A stretch of DNA of 64,000 nt, taken from contig NC_088780.1 in assembly GCF_958450345.1 (NCBI RefSeq), positions 162,050,726-162,114,725 of the forward strand. Direction: 5' to 3'. A program made the translations under genes and the position numbers. Position 1 is the first letter of the stretch. Every line of letters begins with the position of its first letter. Source of the stretch: Calliphora vicina. Lineage: Eukaryota; Arthropoda; Insecta; Diptera; Calliphoridae. The notes below the pieces were generated by a model. It did not search any database, had not been told where the DNA came from, and worked only from the letters and a program-made list of their open reading frames with translations. Positions 10,018-20,819 of the stretch are shown here, one piece after another.

Positions 10018-11239
10018 TTAATGGAAAACGCAAATGGCAATGTTGTTGTTATTTTTTTTATTTTACTTGGTAATTTAAGGTTGTAAGACGAACTAATATA
10101 TTTATTTATAAAACGAATATGGCAATACTGTAAATATTTTACATAGAATAAATAATGTTAATTTAACATTGCTGCGGTGTTTCACAGCTAACAGCTTTAG
10201 TATATGTAGACAAAAGGTAAGCAACCACTAGACAAAGTTAATGTCATTTAGTTATGGGAAATTTGTGGGGAAAATTAGAAAAAAAAATAATAATAAAATG
10301 TAAATGTTTTATTTATTAAAGCATTCTTATTTTAAATATTTAATCTGATTAATATAAAAATATATTTAAGGCCTTATTCATAAACAATTTTTAAATTTAA
10401 AAAACGTTTTAAAATCAAATTCAGTATGGAAATTTTGCTTTAAAACATTTAAATTCATATAAGCAAAATCCTATGGTCTATAAAAGCAATATAGTAGCAA
10501 TATATCAGATATATTCTTGAACAAATTTATATTGAAAATCAGCTGAGAAATGAGCAAAAAACCACAACTACCTCGTGTAAAATATAGACATATTATTCTT
10601 AAGAGTGAGTCCGAAAAAACTTCCAGCCAAATCTTATTATTGGTCCAACAATTTATCCGATCGAAAGTGGAATTTATTCCGCATTTCGCTTCTTCAGAAA
10701 AAGTAAAACAAAAATTTCTTTTGGAATGAAACCATTTTCAGTTTTTAAAGTGTAATTGATATTTCATTGTAATTATTTGTTTTTCTAACATTTCACTTTT
10801 GTTTTAATATTATTACGTTTTAAACTTTTCAAAACGTTGGTTTATTTCCTTTAAATAAACCGGATATTTTTGATTACAAATAAAAGCCGTTTAGTAGTTT
10901 AAAAATTGTAACAACTCTTTATTTATTTAAAATGTACAACAACAGAATTAAATAGTCACTCAATTTTTTTTATACACGTTTATAAATTCGCAGAAATGCA
11001 GACACACTTTATAATGTACACGAATTCACTTGAAAAACATAGCACTCAGTTGATGTTTATTCGAAAAGCGTCTCTGATAAACTCACTAACGACTGCAACC
11101 TCTGCCACTATTTACAATACTGCCATCTGCACTCTAGATTGCTCTTTAACTGTCTAGAGCTTTCTAATACATATGCCATCTGTGAGGTAAAAGTTTTTAA
11201 AAAAATATACCTGTTATGTGTGGGATGATTAAACTTATG
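10018..11239. other. 3' end of gene A and intergenic AT-rich sequence
   Basis: An AATAAA polyadenylation hexamer stands at 10147-10152, 130 bp after the stop codon. From about 10880 to 11200 the sequence changes character (less AT-rich, ACAACTCTTTATTTATTT then TCGAAAAGCGTCTCTGATAA). It may be a solo LTR or other repeat, but no diagnostic ends were found. Nothing coding. Confidence 0.45.
10147..10152 (+). terminator. Polyadenylation signal AATAAA, amidase gene A
   Basis: A canonical AATAAA hexamer 130 bp downstream of the stop codon at 10015-10017. The cleavage site is not defined. Confidence 0.55.
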
Positions 11240-11535
11240 TACTGGCAGACTTTTTACAACTTCCAGGTCAAGATTTTTATGTGGCTGATGGACGAGCTAA
11301 TGTTCAGGAATAATACCGGATAAAAAAACAAACAAAAAGGATCTTGAGTGGTATTCAAACAATAATATTTTGTACCACAGGATAATTAAAGAACACAGGA
11401 AATGTATTCCAGGACATGTCCGATTTTAAGCGTAAGTGCACCACCTCGTCCAAAAATGTAATGGAAACAACTATAACATCTTTAATTGGAGGATTTCCGG
11501 AAAAAGTGGATAAATTTACAATTACCGAGTAATAT
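11240..11535 (+). pseudogene. Old, internally deleted DD37E transposase relic
   Basis: Translation gives LPGQDFYVADGRANVQE, then after a stop and a frameshift LEWYSNNNILY, then FKRKCTTSSKNV and IGGFPEKVDKF. Each piece aligns with the intact DD37E transposases in this window (LPGQKFYVADARGNVEE, LEWYKNNNVVF, FKRRWTTCSSKV, MEGFPKKVQNF). The middle, including the second catalytic Asp, is deleted. It is an older, diverged member of the same family. Confidence 0.75.
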
Positions 11536-12039
11536 GCCAATATGTTAATGTTTAATGAATTTATACAATATTTGGATAAATTTTACGTATTTTTGAGAAT
11601 TTTTATATTGAACAGTTTAAGTTTTATTTAACTTAATACAAGTATAAGTTTTTTTGGCTCACTCAGGAAACGTTCGGTTAAATATCAAATATCATAAACA
11701 GAATTATTATTGATTTTCCAAATAGTTCTGTTAATACGAATATGATCCAAAGTTTAACAAAATATCTCTTTTGAAACTTATATTCAGTATTTTTAGCAGT
11801 TTTTGAGTAATGCACGGCACGGCGCCTTTTATTCATGTATATGTAGTTGGCATCACTAGAAGTTATGAACTACCACTTTTTTATCTCTCTCTGTCTCGTC
11901 TCTCAAATAACCAGTTTATCTCTCTTGTAAATACCAGGTATGGAATTTTCAGTACAAAAGCAAATAGTTTGAACTCATTTTTCCAAAACATGAATATTTG
12001 TTTGGTGATTTTGACACGTATGTAAGACAAAGACCAGCC

Positions 12040-12800
12040 AAAAAATTTGAAAACTAAGAATTGGAGGCATTACTCCATGAAGATTGTTGTTAAACTCAAG
12101 AAGAATTTGCAAAATCATTGGGGGCTACTCAAGCAGAAATTTCAAAGCGTTTGCAGGATTCATCCAAAAGCAGGGAAATTGTGTATCAAAAGAATTGAAA
12201 TCAGGAGACCTTAAAAGACGATTTTGCATGTCCGAAATGGTGTTTGAAAGCTATAAAATAATAATAATTTTTGCAACGAAGCATTACTTGCGATGAAAAA
12301 TGGATCCATTATGATAACCCATAGCGTAACAGATCTTACGTGAAGCCCGCCCAACCAGTCGAATCGACACCAAAAACAAATATCTGTTGTTTGTTGGATG
12401 TCCTATATATTATGAGCTCCTGAAATCTGGCCTCGTTTAGAATATTCCATCATGACAACGCTCGGCCACATTATGCAATACCTGTTAAAAACTATTTAGA
12501 AAGAAGTGGTTGGGAAGTTTTGTCTCGTCCGCTATGTAGTACAGATCATGCCCGGTCAGACTACTATTTGTTTGGATCGAAGAGAAATCTCTCTCTGGGA
12601 TACACTTCACATTGGAACGGAGTATACGATATTGACTTGATCCATTCTTGGCCTGAAAAGATGAGTAGTTATTTTGGCTTGAAATTCATATGTTGCCAGA
12701 ATGATGGGAAAAGAACATATCTAACAATGGCTAATACTTTGAATAAATTTATATTGTACAAAAGATTCAAAATAAAATTAAAATATCGAAGAAAATGAAT
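12040..12800 (+). mobile_element. Degraded mariner (DD34D-type) transposon, + strand
   Basis: Broken translation shows the order of a mariner transposase: KELEALLHEDCC and QEEFAKSLGATQAEISKRLQ (helix-turn-helix region), then CDEKWIHYDNP (first catalytic Asp region), then the C-terminal block. Several stops and frameshifts interrupt it. It is the most nearly full-length of the mariner relics but still dead. Confidence 0.8.
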
Positions 12801-12901
12801 TCGCATTCCCTATAGTTTTGGCCTTATATTTGGACTTCAATCAGTTATGGTCCGAACTGTACACAATTTGATTTTAATTTTTAACATTCTATAATGTATA
12901 A

Positions 12902-13126
12902 TCGCGACCAAGGCGAATCTATAGAATGTGACGACAGAACTACAACAAATACAACATGTACAAAAACAACAGGTACTTTGTTTTTGTAAAAATATAAGCG
13001 AACTGTCAAAGTTGCCTATGGTTGTTTTTGCTTTTGGGTTTGTTGTATTTTTCGCCACAACAAACACAAGTGAATTAATCAGCTGTTCTTCTGTCGTCAC
13101 CTTCTATAGATTCGCCTTGATCGCGA
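12902..13126. mobile_element. 225-bp MITE with long inverted ends (CAAGGCGAATCTATAGAA family)
   Basis: TCGCGACCAAGGCGAATCTA at the left matches inverted TAGATTCGCCTTGATCGCGA at the right. The arms run about 38 bp with three or four mismatches, through GTGACGACAGAA. A related element with CAAGGCGGATTCATACAAGG ends is at 57182-57475. The short reading frames on both strands are by-products. No clear target duplication. Confidence 0.8.
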
Positions 13127-13599
13127 CAGTTTACGAAAAACGGGTTCTATTTTCTCGAGTTTTATCTGTTTTTTTAAATATGATTACAATGTATATAACC
13201 AAAAAAGGGAAATCTCCGTATTTTTGTATATTAACCTTTTTGGATGATTTTAACCTAATAAGCATTTTTACTTGAATTCAAGTTGAAAGCAAGTGTAATT
13301 CAAGCCTTGAATTATAGTCAAGCAATTGAATTACAGTTGTATTACACTTTATTTCAATAGCATTCTCCAGCAAAAAGGAAACATAAATTCAAGGCATAGT
13401 TTTTTGTTTGAAAAATAAATAAATTTTCAAATATTTTTCATGTTTAAAGTATAATTACATTTGCATTCAAGTAAAATTCCAACAAAATGTTCAAGTGCTT
13501 GAATTTTTGGGACTTTGGTGCTTACTGGGAATCTTCAATTTGGTCAGTTTATTTGTGTCATTGGTTGTGTAAATACATCTCTTAATATGGGAAAAGTTC

Positions 13600-14000
13600 A
13601 ACATATTTTAAAGCCAACAATTTCACAAAAATTTGAGATTTTAAAAAAATTTAAATGCGGAGATTCCATAAATTCAATTTGCGTGAACTACAAGTGGCAT
13701 AAGTCTTCGGTTTACAGCATTAGAAAATTCATTAAAAGTACAGAAAATGGTCCTGGCAAACGTTGCACCTTAAATAAAGAATGGAAAAAATGGGTTTTGT
13801 AAAGCAAAGGGAAAACATTTTTCCAATATCAGCAGCGATTTTATAATCAAACGAATTCAGGTTTCAATGCCAGTGAAAGATGGTTGAAGAAAACTAATCG
13901 TCTACATGGAATTAGGTTTTTTAAAATTACGGTCCATTTTTGAAAGAGTTTAAGGACTGCGTTTATGAGCATGGGTTCACTCTTCACCAAATCCGGTATA
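13600..14000 (+). pseudogene. pogo/Tigger-type transposase relic (CENP-B-like DNA-binding part)
   Basis: In one frame the sequence reads KPTISQKFEILKKFKCGDSI, then CVNYKWHKSSVYSIRKF, and after an in-frame TAA (13800) TFFQYQQRFYNQ and SGFNASERWLKKTNRLHGI. This is the order of the Psq-type and Tc5/CENP-B-type helix-turn-helix domains of pogo-like transposases. No DDE catalytic domain follows. A domesticated exon is conceivable, but the internal stop argues for a relic. Confidence 0.7.
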
Positions 14001-14339
14001 TATTATAGTGGTCATGAAGTAAACAAATTAAAGTGAAGGATTGTACAACATCGATAAACATACAATGGGCTTTGGAAAATGATAAGCCGACAAAACAGCT
14101 ATATATGAACTACATGATTCAGCCGTTATTTTAAAAAAATAACCGCTGAATTTTAAAAATCACATACAATTTTCCAATAAAATGTTGGGTTCTGTTATCG
14201 CGAAAAATCAGTTTTCGCGTCAGGTCTGGTTTTAAATTAGTCGCGAATACCCCGAGCTTGCACTGTATTATATGATTTCATCATAATATTAGTTATTATA
14301 AGACAATTATGAATGTTCAAGTTATTTTCTGAGGGGGAC

Positions 14340-14660
14340 CTTGTATGAGGACTAGAAACAAATGTTGCCCGATTTTCGCCACAATTTACGGTATAATTTC
14401 AGAGTACCTGTGCAAAAATTTTATGAGGTTTGCCGCATAATCAATGGAAATCATGGACAGATATTTCCCATTTTCAACGCCAAACAAACCTTATCAATAG
14501 GTAGAGAGTATTTGTGGAAAATTCAACCAGATAGCTCCTTTCGTTTAGGTCCTATGATAATTTAAGGACCCCGAATATACATATATACTAATGTGGATCT
14601 GCGATAAATATTTTGATGTGTTATAAACGGAATGATAAAATCATATTTGATGGTCGGTAT
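14340..14660. repeat. Dispersed repeat ending TATAAACGGAATGATAAAATC, copy 1
   Basis: Its right part (ATATTTTGATGTGTTATAAACGGAATGATAAAATC, then GGTATAAAAA) is repeated at about 28575-28650. The upstream GATTTTCGCCACAATTTACG block looks like the usual body of such a repeat, but no copy with clear ends is available here. Non-coding. Confidence 0.5.
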
Positions 14661-14998
14661 AAAAACGAATAACTTAAAATTTGGAATTATTGCGTTTTGT
14701 TATGGACCTCCTCATATAATCTTCCTTTGATTCACTACTTCTGCAATCCAAAATATATTTTTTGATAATAATTCATTAACTCCAATTTCCCAACTCTGCT
14801 CTATACTGTTGCATTAACATGGGTTGATTTATTGTTGTATGTACATTTCTCATTTACCCAGTGAGTGTATCGTTGGACTCTCTATTACTTCCAGCATTCC
14901 CCCATTTAGTTCTTCATTTACTTTGTCTGTTGTTGTGGTGTTTTTTTTTAACCGGTATCTTGCATTTAAGTGTTGATTGTAGTTTTGTTTTGTAAAAT

Positions 14999-17900
14999 AT
15001 GGAATTGTTTTTAAGATTTATACAATTTATGGTGAAAATATTTTATTTTGTGATACATGCCCTATTAAAACTAGCATTGCCCAGGAAAAAGGAACAGACT
15101 ATACCACCGATTAGGAATAAGTTATTAACATTATCACTAGTGGAATTAGTACAACGTATGAGACTGCATCAAGTAAGTTGGATTTTTTTATTTTGTTTAT
15201 AGGTTTGAACTTTAATTTTATAGTTTAGTGCAAAGTGTTAACAAGTAGATGGAAGAGATATTGAGATACTGACTTATCGAAGAGTTAAGGTTGGAGAGTG
15301 TGAAAGTACTTGATAAATATTACTATGTACAATATTTGTTTATTTTGTGCAAAATATAACAAATATAAATTTTTGGACATTTGACATGAATGGACATTTT
15401 TGTAGAATTTAACAATTCGAAATATATTGTAAAACTGTATCGTAGTTAATACCTGATTTTGTTTGTTTATTTTTAGATTATTTTTATTTATTTTTATTGT
15501 ATTTTATTTTGACCTTTTTATTCAACTTTATTATTATTTATTTATTATTTATTTAAGCTTAAGTAAGGACTTTTTTATAAAATTGTTTATATTTTTATTA
15601 GATTTTTATAAAAAAAGACAAGAAGAATTATGGAATTAGTTTTAATAGAAATATATTATTAAAAAATTCTTCATTTACCTTAAAAATTATCAGTTTAATT
15701 TAAAAATTAGCTAATTCATTTATGTAAAAATATAGCTGACTAGAACAATGTGAATTAATTCAACAAATATGGGGTTTACACATTTGTTAAACTATTATTA
15801 TCTTTATCTACAATATAAGGAGTGAGATCGAAAAATTCTTAACATACATATATGTTTATAAAAAAGAAACCACTAAACTTACAGCTTTAATTTTTTTTTT
15901 TATTTGATTGAAATTATTATTACAATTTACAAAAAAAATTATTTTTATAGTTTTAATCACTAGTGATGAAATTTTGAACCTTTTTCGGAAACCCTTCCAT
16001 TAACGTTTTTATAGTGCTTTCTGTCACTTTGCTCGAACATGTAGTCCATCTCCGTTTAAAATCTACCACACTTTTGGACACCTTTTTTGTACTCTTCAAT
16101 TCTCTTTTAACAAGAGCCCAATATCTCTCCACTGGCCTTAGCTCCGGGCAGTTTGGAGGATTTGCCTCTCTTGGTACAAATACCACATTATTGTTCTTGT
16201 ACCACTCAAGGGCTTGTTTGCCATAGTGACAGGATGCCAAGTCAGGCCAAAAATAAGTGGACACATTATGAAGTCTTATGAATGGAAGCAGCCTTTTTTG
16301 TAAACATTCCTTGATGTAAATTTCGGTATTTATAGAGCCCGTTGTAACAAATGAGTGGCTTCTTTTGCCGCAACTGCATATTGCTTGCCATACCAAGAAC
16401 TTTCTGGGAAATTTTGTCTGCTTTTGGGTCCTAAACTTTTCTTCAACATTCCCTCGAGCATCAGCAACATAAAATTTTTGACCTGGAAGTTGCGAAAAAT
16501 CTGCCAGAACATACGTTTCGTCATCCATTATGCAGCAAGAATATTTTTTTATAAAACTTGACTTCAATTTCCGTGCTCTGTTTTTGGCCTCTAAATTTTT
16601 AGTAGCGTTCCTGTCAGGAACTTTTTGAGCCTTGTATGTTTTTAAACCTGCATTAGCTTTAACTTTTCGTACCAAATAGTCCGAGCACTGAGCTAACCGG
16701 GCTGCTTTCCTACCGGATGTGTTGGGAGCTCTTTTGAAAATGCGTTCTATTTTTTTGGCTTTAGAAACATCATGTGGACCATTCCTTCTACCTGAACCAG
16801 GTTTTCTATCAACTGACAAGTTCTCCCGGTACTGTTTAATAACATTGGAAACAGTTTGACGGCAGACCTTTGTATGCTTGGCCAACTTTTTGTAAGACCA
16901 AGTTGGGTTTTGTTGAAAATATTTAATAATTTCAGTACGCACTTTTTTCTGGTCACTCATTTTAATCAGATTAACAAAAAAATTAATATAATTGACATTA
17001 CACATAATAACTGACATGTTTTTCAAAGGTAACTTGATCAAAAAAAAATTCAAATAATACTTGGGTTAAAAAATGTAATGAAAAACGTGTGTTAAGAATT
17101 TTTCGATCTCACTCCTTAATACAATCATCGTTTAAATTAAAAACAAATCGGGTTTATACTGAAAATAAAAAGCAACAATCAATAATTGCAACTAAAGTGA
17201 TATTCATTTAGAGCAAATATATTCATACTACAATTTAAAAAGAGTGTTTTTTTAAGCCCGATAGAACTTGAAATTGTAAAAAAAATAGCATAAAAAAATA
17301 AATTTTAATGTTGGTTGTATGATTTCAAAATGCAGGTTTTGTTAAAATTGTTAGCTTTTATTTTGAAACATTTGTACAATATAAATTTATTCAAAGTATT
17401 GGCCATTCTTAGCTATGACCTTTTCCCATCTTTCTGGCAACATATGGATTCCGCGCCAAAAGAGCTGCTCGTCTTTTGAGGCCAAGAACGAATCAAGCTA
17501 ATTTCATATTGGTGTCAAATAGTCAATTTTTCAAACACTCAACTTGATCTCTTGATCTTGACCTTGATCTCTATTAAAAATTCAAAATATTCCAAAATTT
17601 AATCATATTTCTTTTGAAACCATTACAGCTGAAATCAAAGGAATTGGTACAAGCTTACATAGATCGCATACGAGAAGTAAATCCACATATAAATGCCATA
17701 ATAGAAGAACGATTTGAAGAAGCTCTAAAAGATGCCGAAAGAGCTGATGATATGCTTAACAAATGTCCATTGGATCAGACACAGTCACTCTTTACACGCT
17801 ATCCCATTTTGGGTATACCATTTACCGTTAAAGAGTCATGTGGTCTGAAAGGTATAGTAATACAATATAAGGAGTGAGATCGAAAAATTCTTAACATACA

Positions 17901-20663
17901 TATATGTTTATAAAAAAGAAACCACTAAACTTACAGCTTTAATTTTTTTTTTATTTGATTGAAATTATTATTACAATTTACAAAAAAAATTATTTTTATA
18001 GTTTTAATCACTAGTGATGAAATTTTGAACCTTTTTCGGAAACCCTTCCATTAACGTTTTTATAGTGCTTTCTGTCACTTTGCTCGAACATGTAGTCCAT
18101 CTCCGTTTAAAATCTACCACACTTTTGGACACCTTTTTTGTACTCTTCAATTCTCTTTTAACAAGAGCCCAATATCTCTCCACTGGCCTTAGCTCCGGGC
18201 AGTTTGGAGGATTTGCCTCTCTTGGTACAAATACCACATTATTGTTCTTGTACCACTCAAGGGCTTGTTTGCCATAGTGACAGGATGCCAAGTCAGGCCA
18301 AAAATAAGTGGACACATTATGAAGTCTTATGAATGGAAGCAGCCTTTTTTGTAAACATTCCTTGATGTAAATTTCGGTATTTATAGAGCCCGTTGTAACA
18401 AATGAGTGGCTTCTTTTGCCGCAACTGCATATTGCTTGCCATACCAAGAACTTTCTGGGAAATTTTGTCTGCTTTTGGGTCCTAAACTTTTCTTCAACAT
18501 TCCCTCGAGCATCAGCAACATAAAATTTTTGACCTGGAAGTTGCGAAAAATCTGCCAGAACATACGTTTCGTCATCCATTATGCAGCAAGAATATTTTTT
18601 TATAAAACTTGACTTCAATTTCCGTGCTCTGTTTTTGGCCTCTAAATTTTTAGTAGCGTTCCTGTCAGGAACTTTTTGAGCCTTGTATGTTTTTAAACCT
18701 GCATTAGCTTTAACTTTTCGTACCAAATAGTCCGAGCACTGAGCTAACCGGGCTGCTTTCCTACCGGATGTGTTGGGAGCTCTTTTGAAAATGCGTTCTA
18801 TTTTTTTGGCTTTAGAAACATCATGTGGACCATTCCTTCTACCTGAACCAGGTTTTCTATCAACTGACAAGTTCTCCCGGTACTGTTTAATAACATTGGA
18901 AACAGTTTGACGGCAGACCTTTGTATGCTTGGCCAACTTTTTGTAAGACCAAGTTGGGTTTTGTTGAAAATATTTAATAATTTCAGTACGCACTTTTTTC
19001 TGGTCACTCATTTTAATCAGATTAACAAAAAAATTAATATAATTGACATTACACATAATAACTGACATGTTTTTCAAAGGTAACTTGATCAAAAAAAAAT
19101 TCAAATAATACTTGGGTTAAAAAATGTAATGAAAAACGTGTGTTAAGAATTTTTCGATCTCACTCCTTAAAAGCTAGAAAAATTAAACATTAATTCTTTC
19201 CTCTTTTGCAGGCATGGCACATGTTGTTGGCAGTTTAGAACGGGTGGGCCAGAAAGCTCAATATGACTGTGTTCCGGTGGAGAATTTTCGTTCTGCTGGT
19301 GGCATACCTTTATTGGTCTCTGCCACTCCGGAATATTGTTTTAGCATAGAAACAAATTCATTTACAAATGATCGTTGCTTAAATCCTTATGATTTTAGGC
19401 GCACATGTGGTGGTTCCTCTGGAGGAGAGGTATTTAATGTAAATTATTTATAAAACTTGTGTTTAATCATTTTCTTCAAGGGTGCTTTGCATGGCAGTGG
19501 TGCGTCTATATTTGGCATTGGTTCGGATATTGCTGGTTCCATACGTATACCTTGTCTATTTAATGGTGTGTTTGGTCACAAACCTACTGGCGGTTTAATA
19601 TCAAACCTGGGTCATTTCCCCAACTCAGATGATCCCAAATGTTTGGAATATTTGCAAATGGGTCCTATTACCAGATTTGGCAGAGATTTGGGTATGTTGT
19701 TGCAAGTTATGATTGGCAGAAAGGCCGATAAATTGGAGTTATTAACCCCCGTAGATACAAAAGAAATTAAAGTAAGTTTGTGCAAGATTACACCATTTCC
19801 AATTGTATTTCCGAAGTTTCTTATTGCATTTATTTGGAATTCAGTTGGAAATTACTGAAATTTAATTGGAAATTTCTGTTATAAAATTAGTTTATCTAAA
19901 TATTCTCTAGGTCTTCTACTCCTTTGGTTTTGATGGTCTTAATGGTTTGCTACATCAACCAGTAGACTTCGACATACAACTTTCCATTATGAAGGCTGTG
20001 AAATATTTTGAGAAAAAGGGTTGCTCTAACGAACGTGCTCGAATAAAACATTTTCGTAATTCCACCGAAATGGGCTTGACCGGCATAGCTCGTCTCAGTA
20101 ATTTTCCTTACCTAATGAGAGCGGACAATAAACCTCCTCAAGTTAAAGAAAATATTAAAGAATTAATTAAAGGTACATTTGGTTATTCCAAGTACACCAA
20201 AGAGGCTTTAATATTTGAATTGATGAGATCGACAAATGTGTTTATGCCCCGTGATAACATGGAGAAATATGAAGCGGAAGTAAAACTTTTAAAACAAGAA
20301 ATTATTGTAAGCATCAAGTCAGCATAATTTCTCACTTGTATCATGTTATATAAAAAAAACTTTCATTAATTTCAGGATCTTTTGGGTTGGCATGGTGTAC
20401 TCTTCTTTCCCACCTTCCATATTCCGGCCATTCACCACAACAGCTCAGTTTTTCCTTTATGGGGCATTGATTATTGTTTAATATTTAATATTTTAGGCTT
20501 GCCCTGCACTCACATACCCATGGGTTTGGATAGCAATGGTTTGCCCATAGGCTTCCAAGTGGTTGCAGCACCAATGCGTGATAAATTGTGTCTTCAAGTT
20601 GCTGGAGAACTTGAGCAAGGCTTTGGTGGTTGGGTGCCACCCACCAAACATGATTTTAAATAA
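14999..20663 (+). CDS. Fatty-acid amide hydrolase 2-like amidase, gene B (6 exons)
   Basis: Exons: 14999-15172, 17629-17851, 19212-19429, 19481-19771, 19911-20306, 20376-20663 (stop). Every junction has GT/AG and agreeing phase, giving 529 residues. The N-terminus (ELFLRFIQFMVKIFYFVIHA) is a membrane anchor. The Ser-Ser-Lys triad sits at Lys126 (FTVKES), Ser201 (GGSSGGE) and Ser225 (SDIAGSIR), the same positions as in gene A. It lies 5 kb downstream of gene A in the same orientation and shares its exon pattern apart from one intron, so the pair arose by tandem duplication. The likely role is hydrolysis of lipid amides. Introns 1 and 2 each contain a complete DD37E transposon in antisense orientation. 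The second starts only 18 bp after the exon-2 splice donor. The coding sequence itself is intact. Confidence 0.9.
15818..17116 (-). mobile_element. Complete DD37E Tc1/mariner-superfamily transposon, copy 1
   Basis: A 1299-bp element with 27-bp perfect terminal inverted repeats beginning AGGAGTGAGATCGAAAAA, flanked by TA at 15816-15817 and 17117-17118. It contains one intact transposase on the minus strand. It is nearly identical to the copy at 17870-19167: the only difference I found is one T in an oligo-T run near the left end. It sits in intron 1 of amidase gene B. Confidence 0.95.
15953..16960 (-). CDS. DD37E transposase, copy 1
   Basis: An intact transposase of 335 residues if translation starts at MSDQKK; the frame is open for 31 more codons upstream, but the helix-turn-helix homology begins there. 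Residues 1-45 form a helix-turn-helix (QTVSNVIKQY), followed by a second DNA-binding region and a basic GRR stretch at about 57-59. The catalytic triad appears to be Asp146 or Asp147 (CIMDDETYV), Asp240 (FWPDLASCH) and Glu278 (LRPVERYW). There are 37 residues between the last two, which places it in the DD37E group of the IS630-Tc1-mariner superfamily, known from mosquitoes. It would cut and paste the element at TA sites. No stops or shifts, so potentially active. Confidence 0.9.
   Translation of the reverse strand: MSDQKKVRTEIIKYFQQNPTWSYKKLAKHTKVCRQTVSNVIKQYRENLSVDRKPGSGRRNGPHDVSKAKKIERIFKRAPNTSGRKAARLAQCSDYLVRKVKANAGLKTYKAQKVPDRNATKNLEAKNRARKLKSSFIKKYSCCIMDDETYVLADFSQLPGQKFYVADARGNVEEKFRTQKQTKFPRKFLVWQAICSCGKRSHSFVTTGSINTEIYIKECLQKRLLPFIRLHNVSTYFWPDLASCHYGKQALEWYKNNNVVFVPREANPPNCPELRPVERYWALVKRELKSTKKVSKSVVDFKRRWTTCSSKVTESTIKTLMEGFPKKVQNFITSD
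17308..17505 (-). mobile_element. Mariner end fragment in intron 1 of amidase gene B
   Basis: It begins with a diverged terminal repeat (GGTTGTATGATTTCAAAATG) and continues through the TGTACAATATAAATTTATTC and TTTCTGGCAACATATGGATT blocks shared by the other mariner relics, then stops abruptly. Only the transposase C-terminal end and one terminus remain. Confidence 0.7.
17870..19167 (-). mobile_element. Complete DD37E transposon, copy 2
   Basis: A 1298-bp element with the same 27-bp inverted ends, flanked by TA at 17868-17869 and 19168-19169. Its transposase is identical in protein sequence to copy 1, and the DNA differs by one base in an oligo-T tract. It forms almost all of intron 2 of amidase gene B: 18 bp lie between the exon donor and the element, and 44 bp between the element and the next exon. 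It must be a very recent insertion or a product of gene conversion. Confidence 0.95.
18004..19011 (-). CDS. DD37E transposase, copy 2
   Basis: Intact, 335 residues from MSDQKK, and identical in amino-acid sequence to the transposase at 15953-16960. It carries the same helix-turn-helix, the same Asp/Asp240/Glu278 catalytic residues and the same 37-residue spacing. It runs antisense to the host gene, so a transcript from it could overlap the amidase primary transcript. Its promoter should lie in the 156 bp between the start codon and the right terminal repeat. Confidence 0.9.
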   Translation of the reverse strand: MSDQKKVRTEIIKYFQQNPTWSYKKLAKHTKVCRQTVSNVIKQYRENLSVDRKPGSGRRNGPHDVSKAKKIERIFKRAPNTSGRKAARLAQCSDYLVRKVKANAGLKTYKAQKVPDRNATKNLEAKNRARKLKSSFIKKYSCCIMDDETYVLADFSQLPGQKFYVADARGNVEEKFRTQKQTKFPRKFLVWQAICSCGKRSHSFVTTGSINTEIYIKECLQKRLLPFIRLHNVSTYFWPDLASCHYGKQALEWYKNNNVVFVPREANPPNCPELRPVERYWALVKRELKSTKKVSKSVVDFKRRWTTCSSKVTESTIKTLMEGFPKKVQNFITSD

Positions 20664-20819
20664 TAATTATATTTTTTTTTATAATATTAGGATAAGTTAT
20701 TTAGAATAAAGATGTCCCGCTTAAATGTTTCTCAGAATTTTCTATAGAATTATTTTCCTTAAGAAATTTTTATTCGTCAGCTCAACAATTTCCCATAGAA
20801 CTGAAAAATTTCCTGGGAA
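20664..20819. other. 3' end of amidase gene B
   Basis: AATAAA at 20705-20710 follows the stop codon by 42 bp and is the likely polyadenylation signal. After it the sequence is plain AT-rich spacer up to the mariner relic. Confidence 0.5.

Noticed and set aside
10880..11200. Possible solo LTR
   Set aside because: The texture differs from its surroundings, but I find no TG...CA ends, no target duplication and no second copy in the window.
12928..13275. 115-codon + frame and its 87-codon antisense partner
   Set aside because: Both cover the palindromic MITE at 12902-13126; the near-identical ends of the two frames (SSVVTFYRFAL) come from the inverted arms, not from selection.
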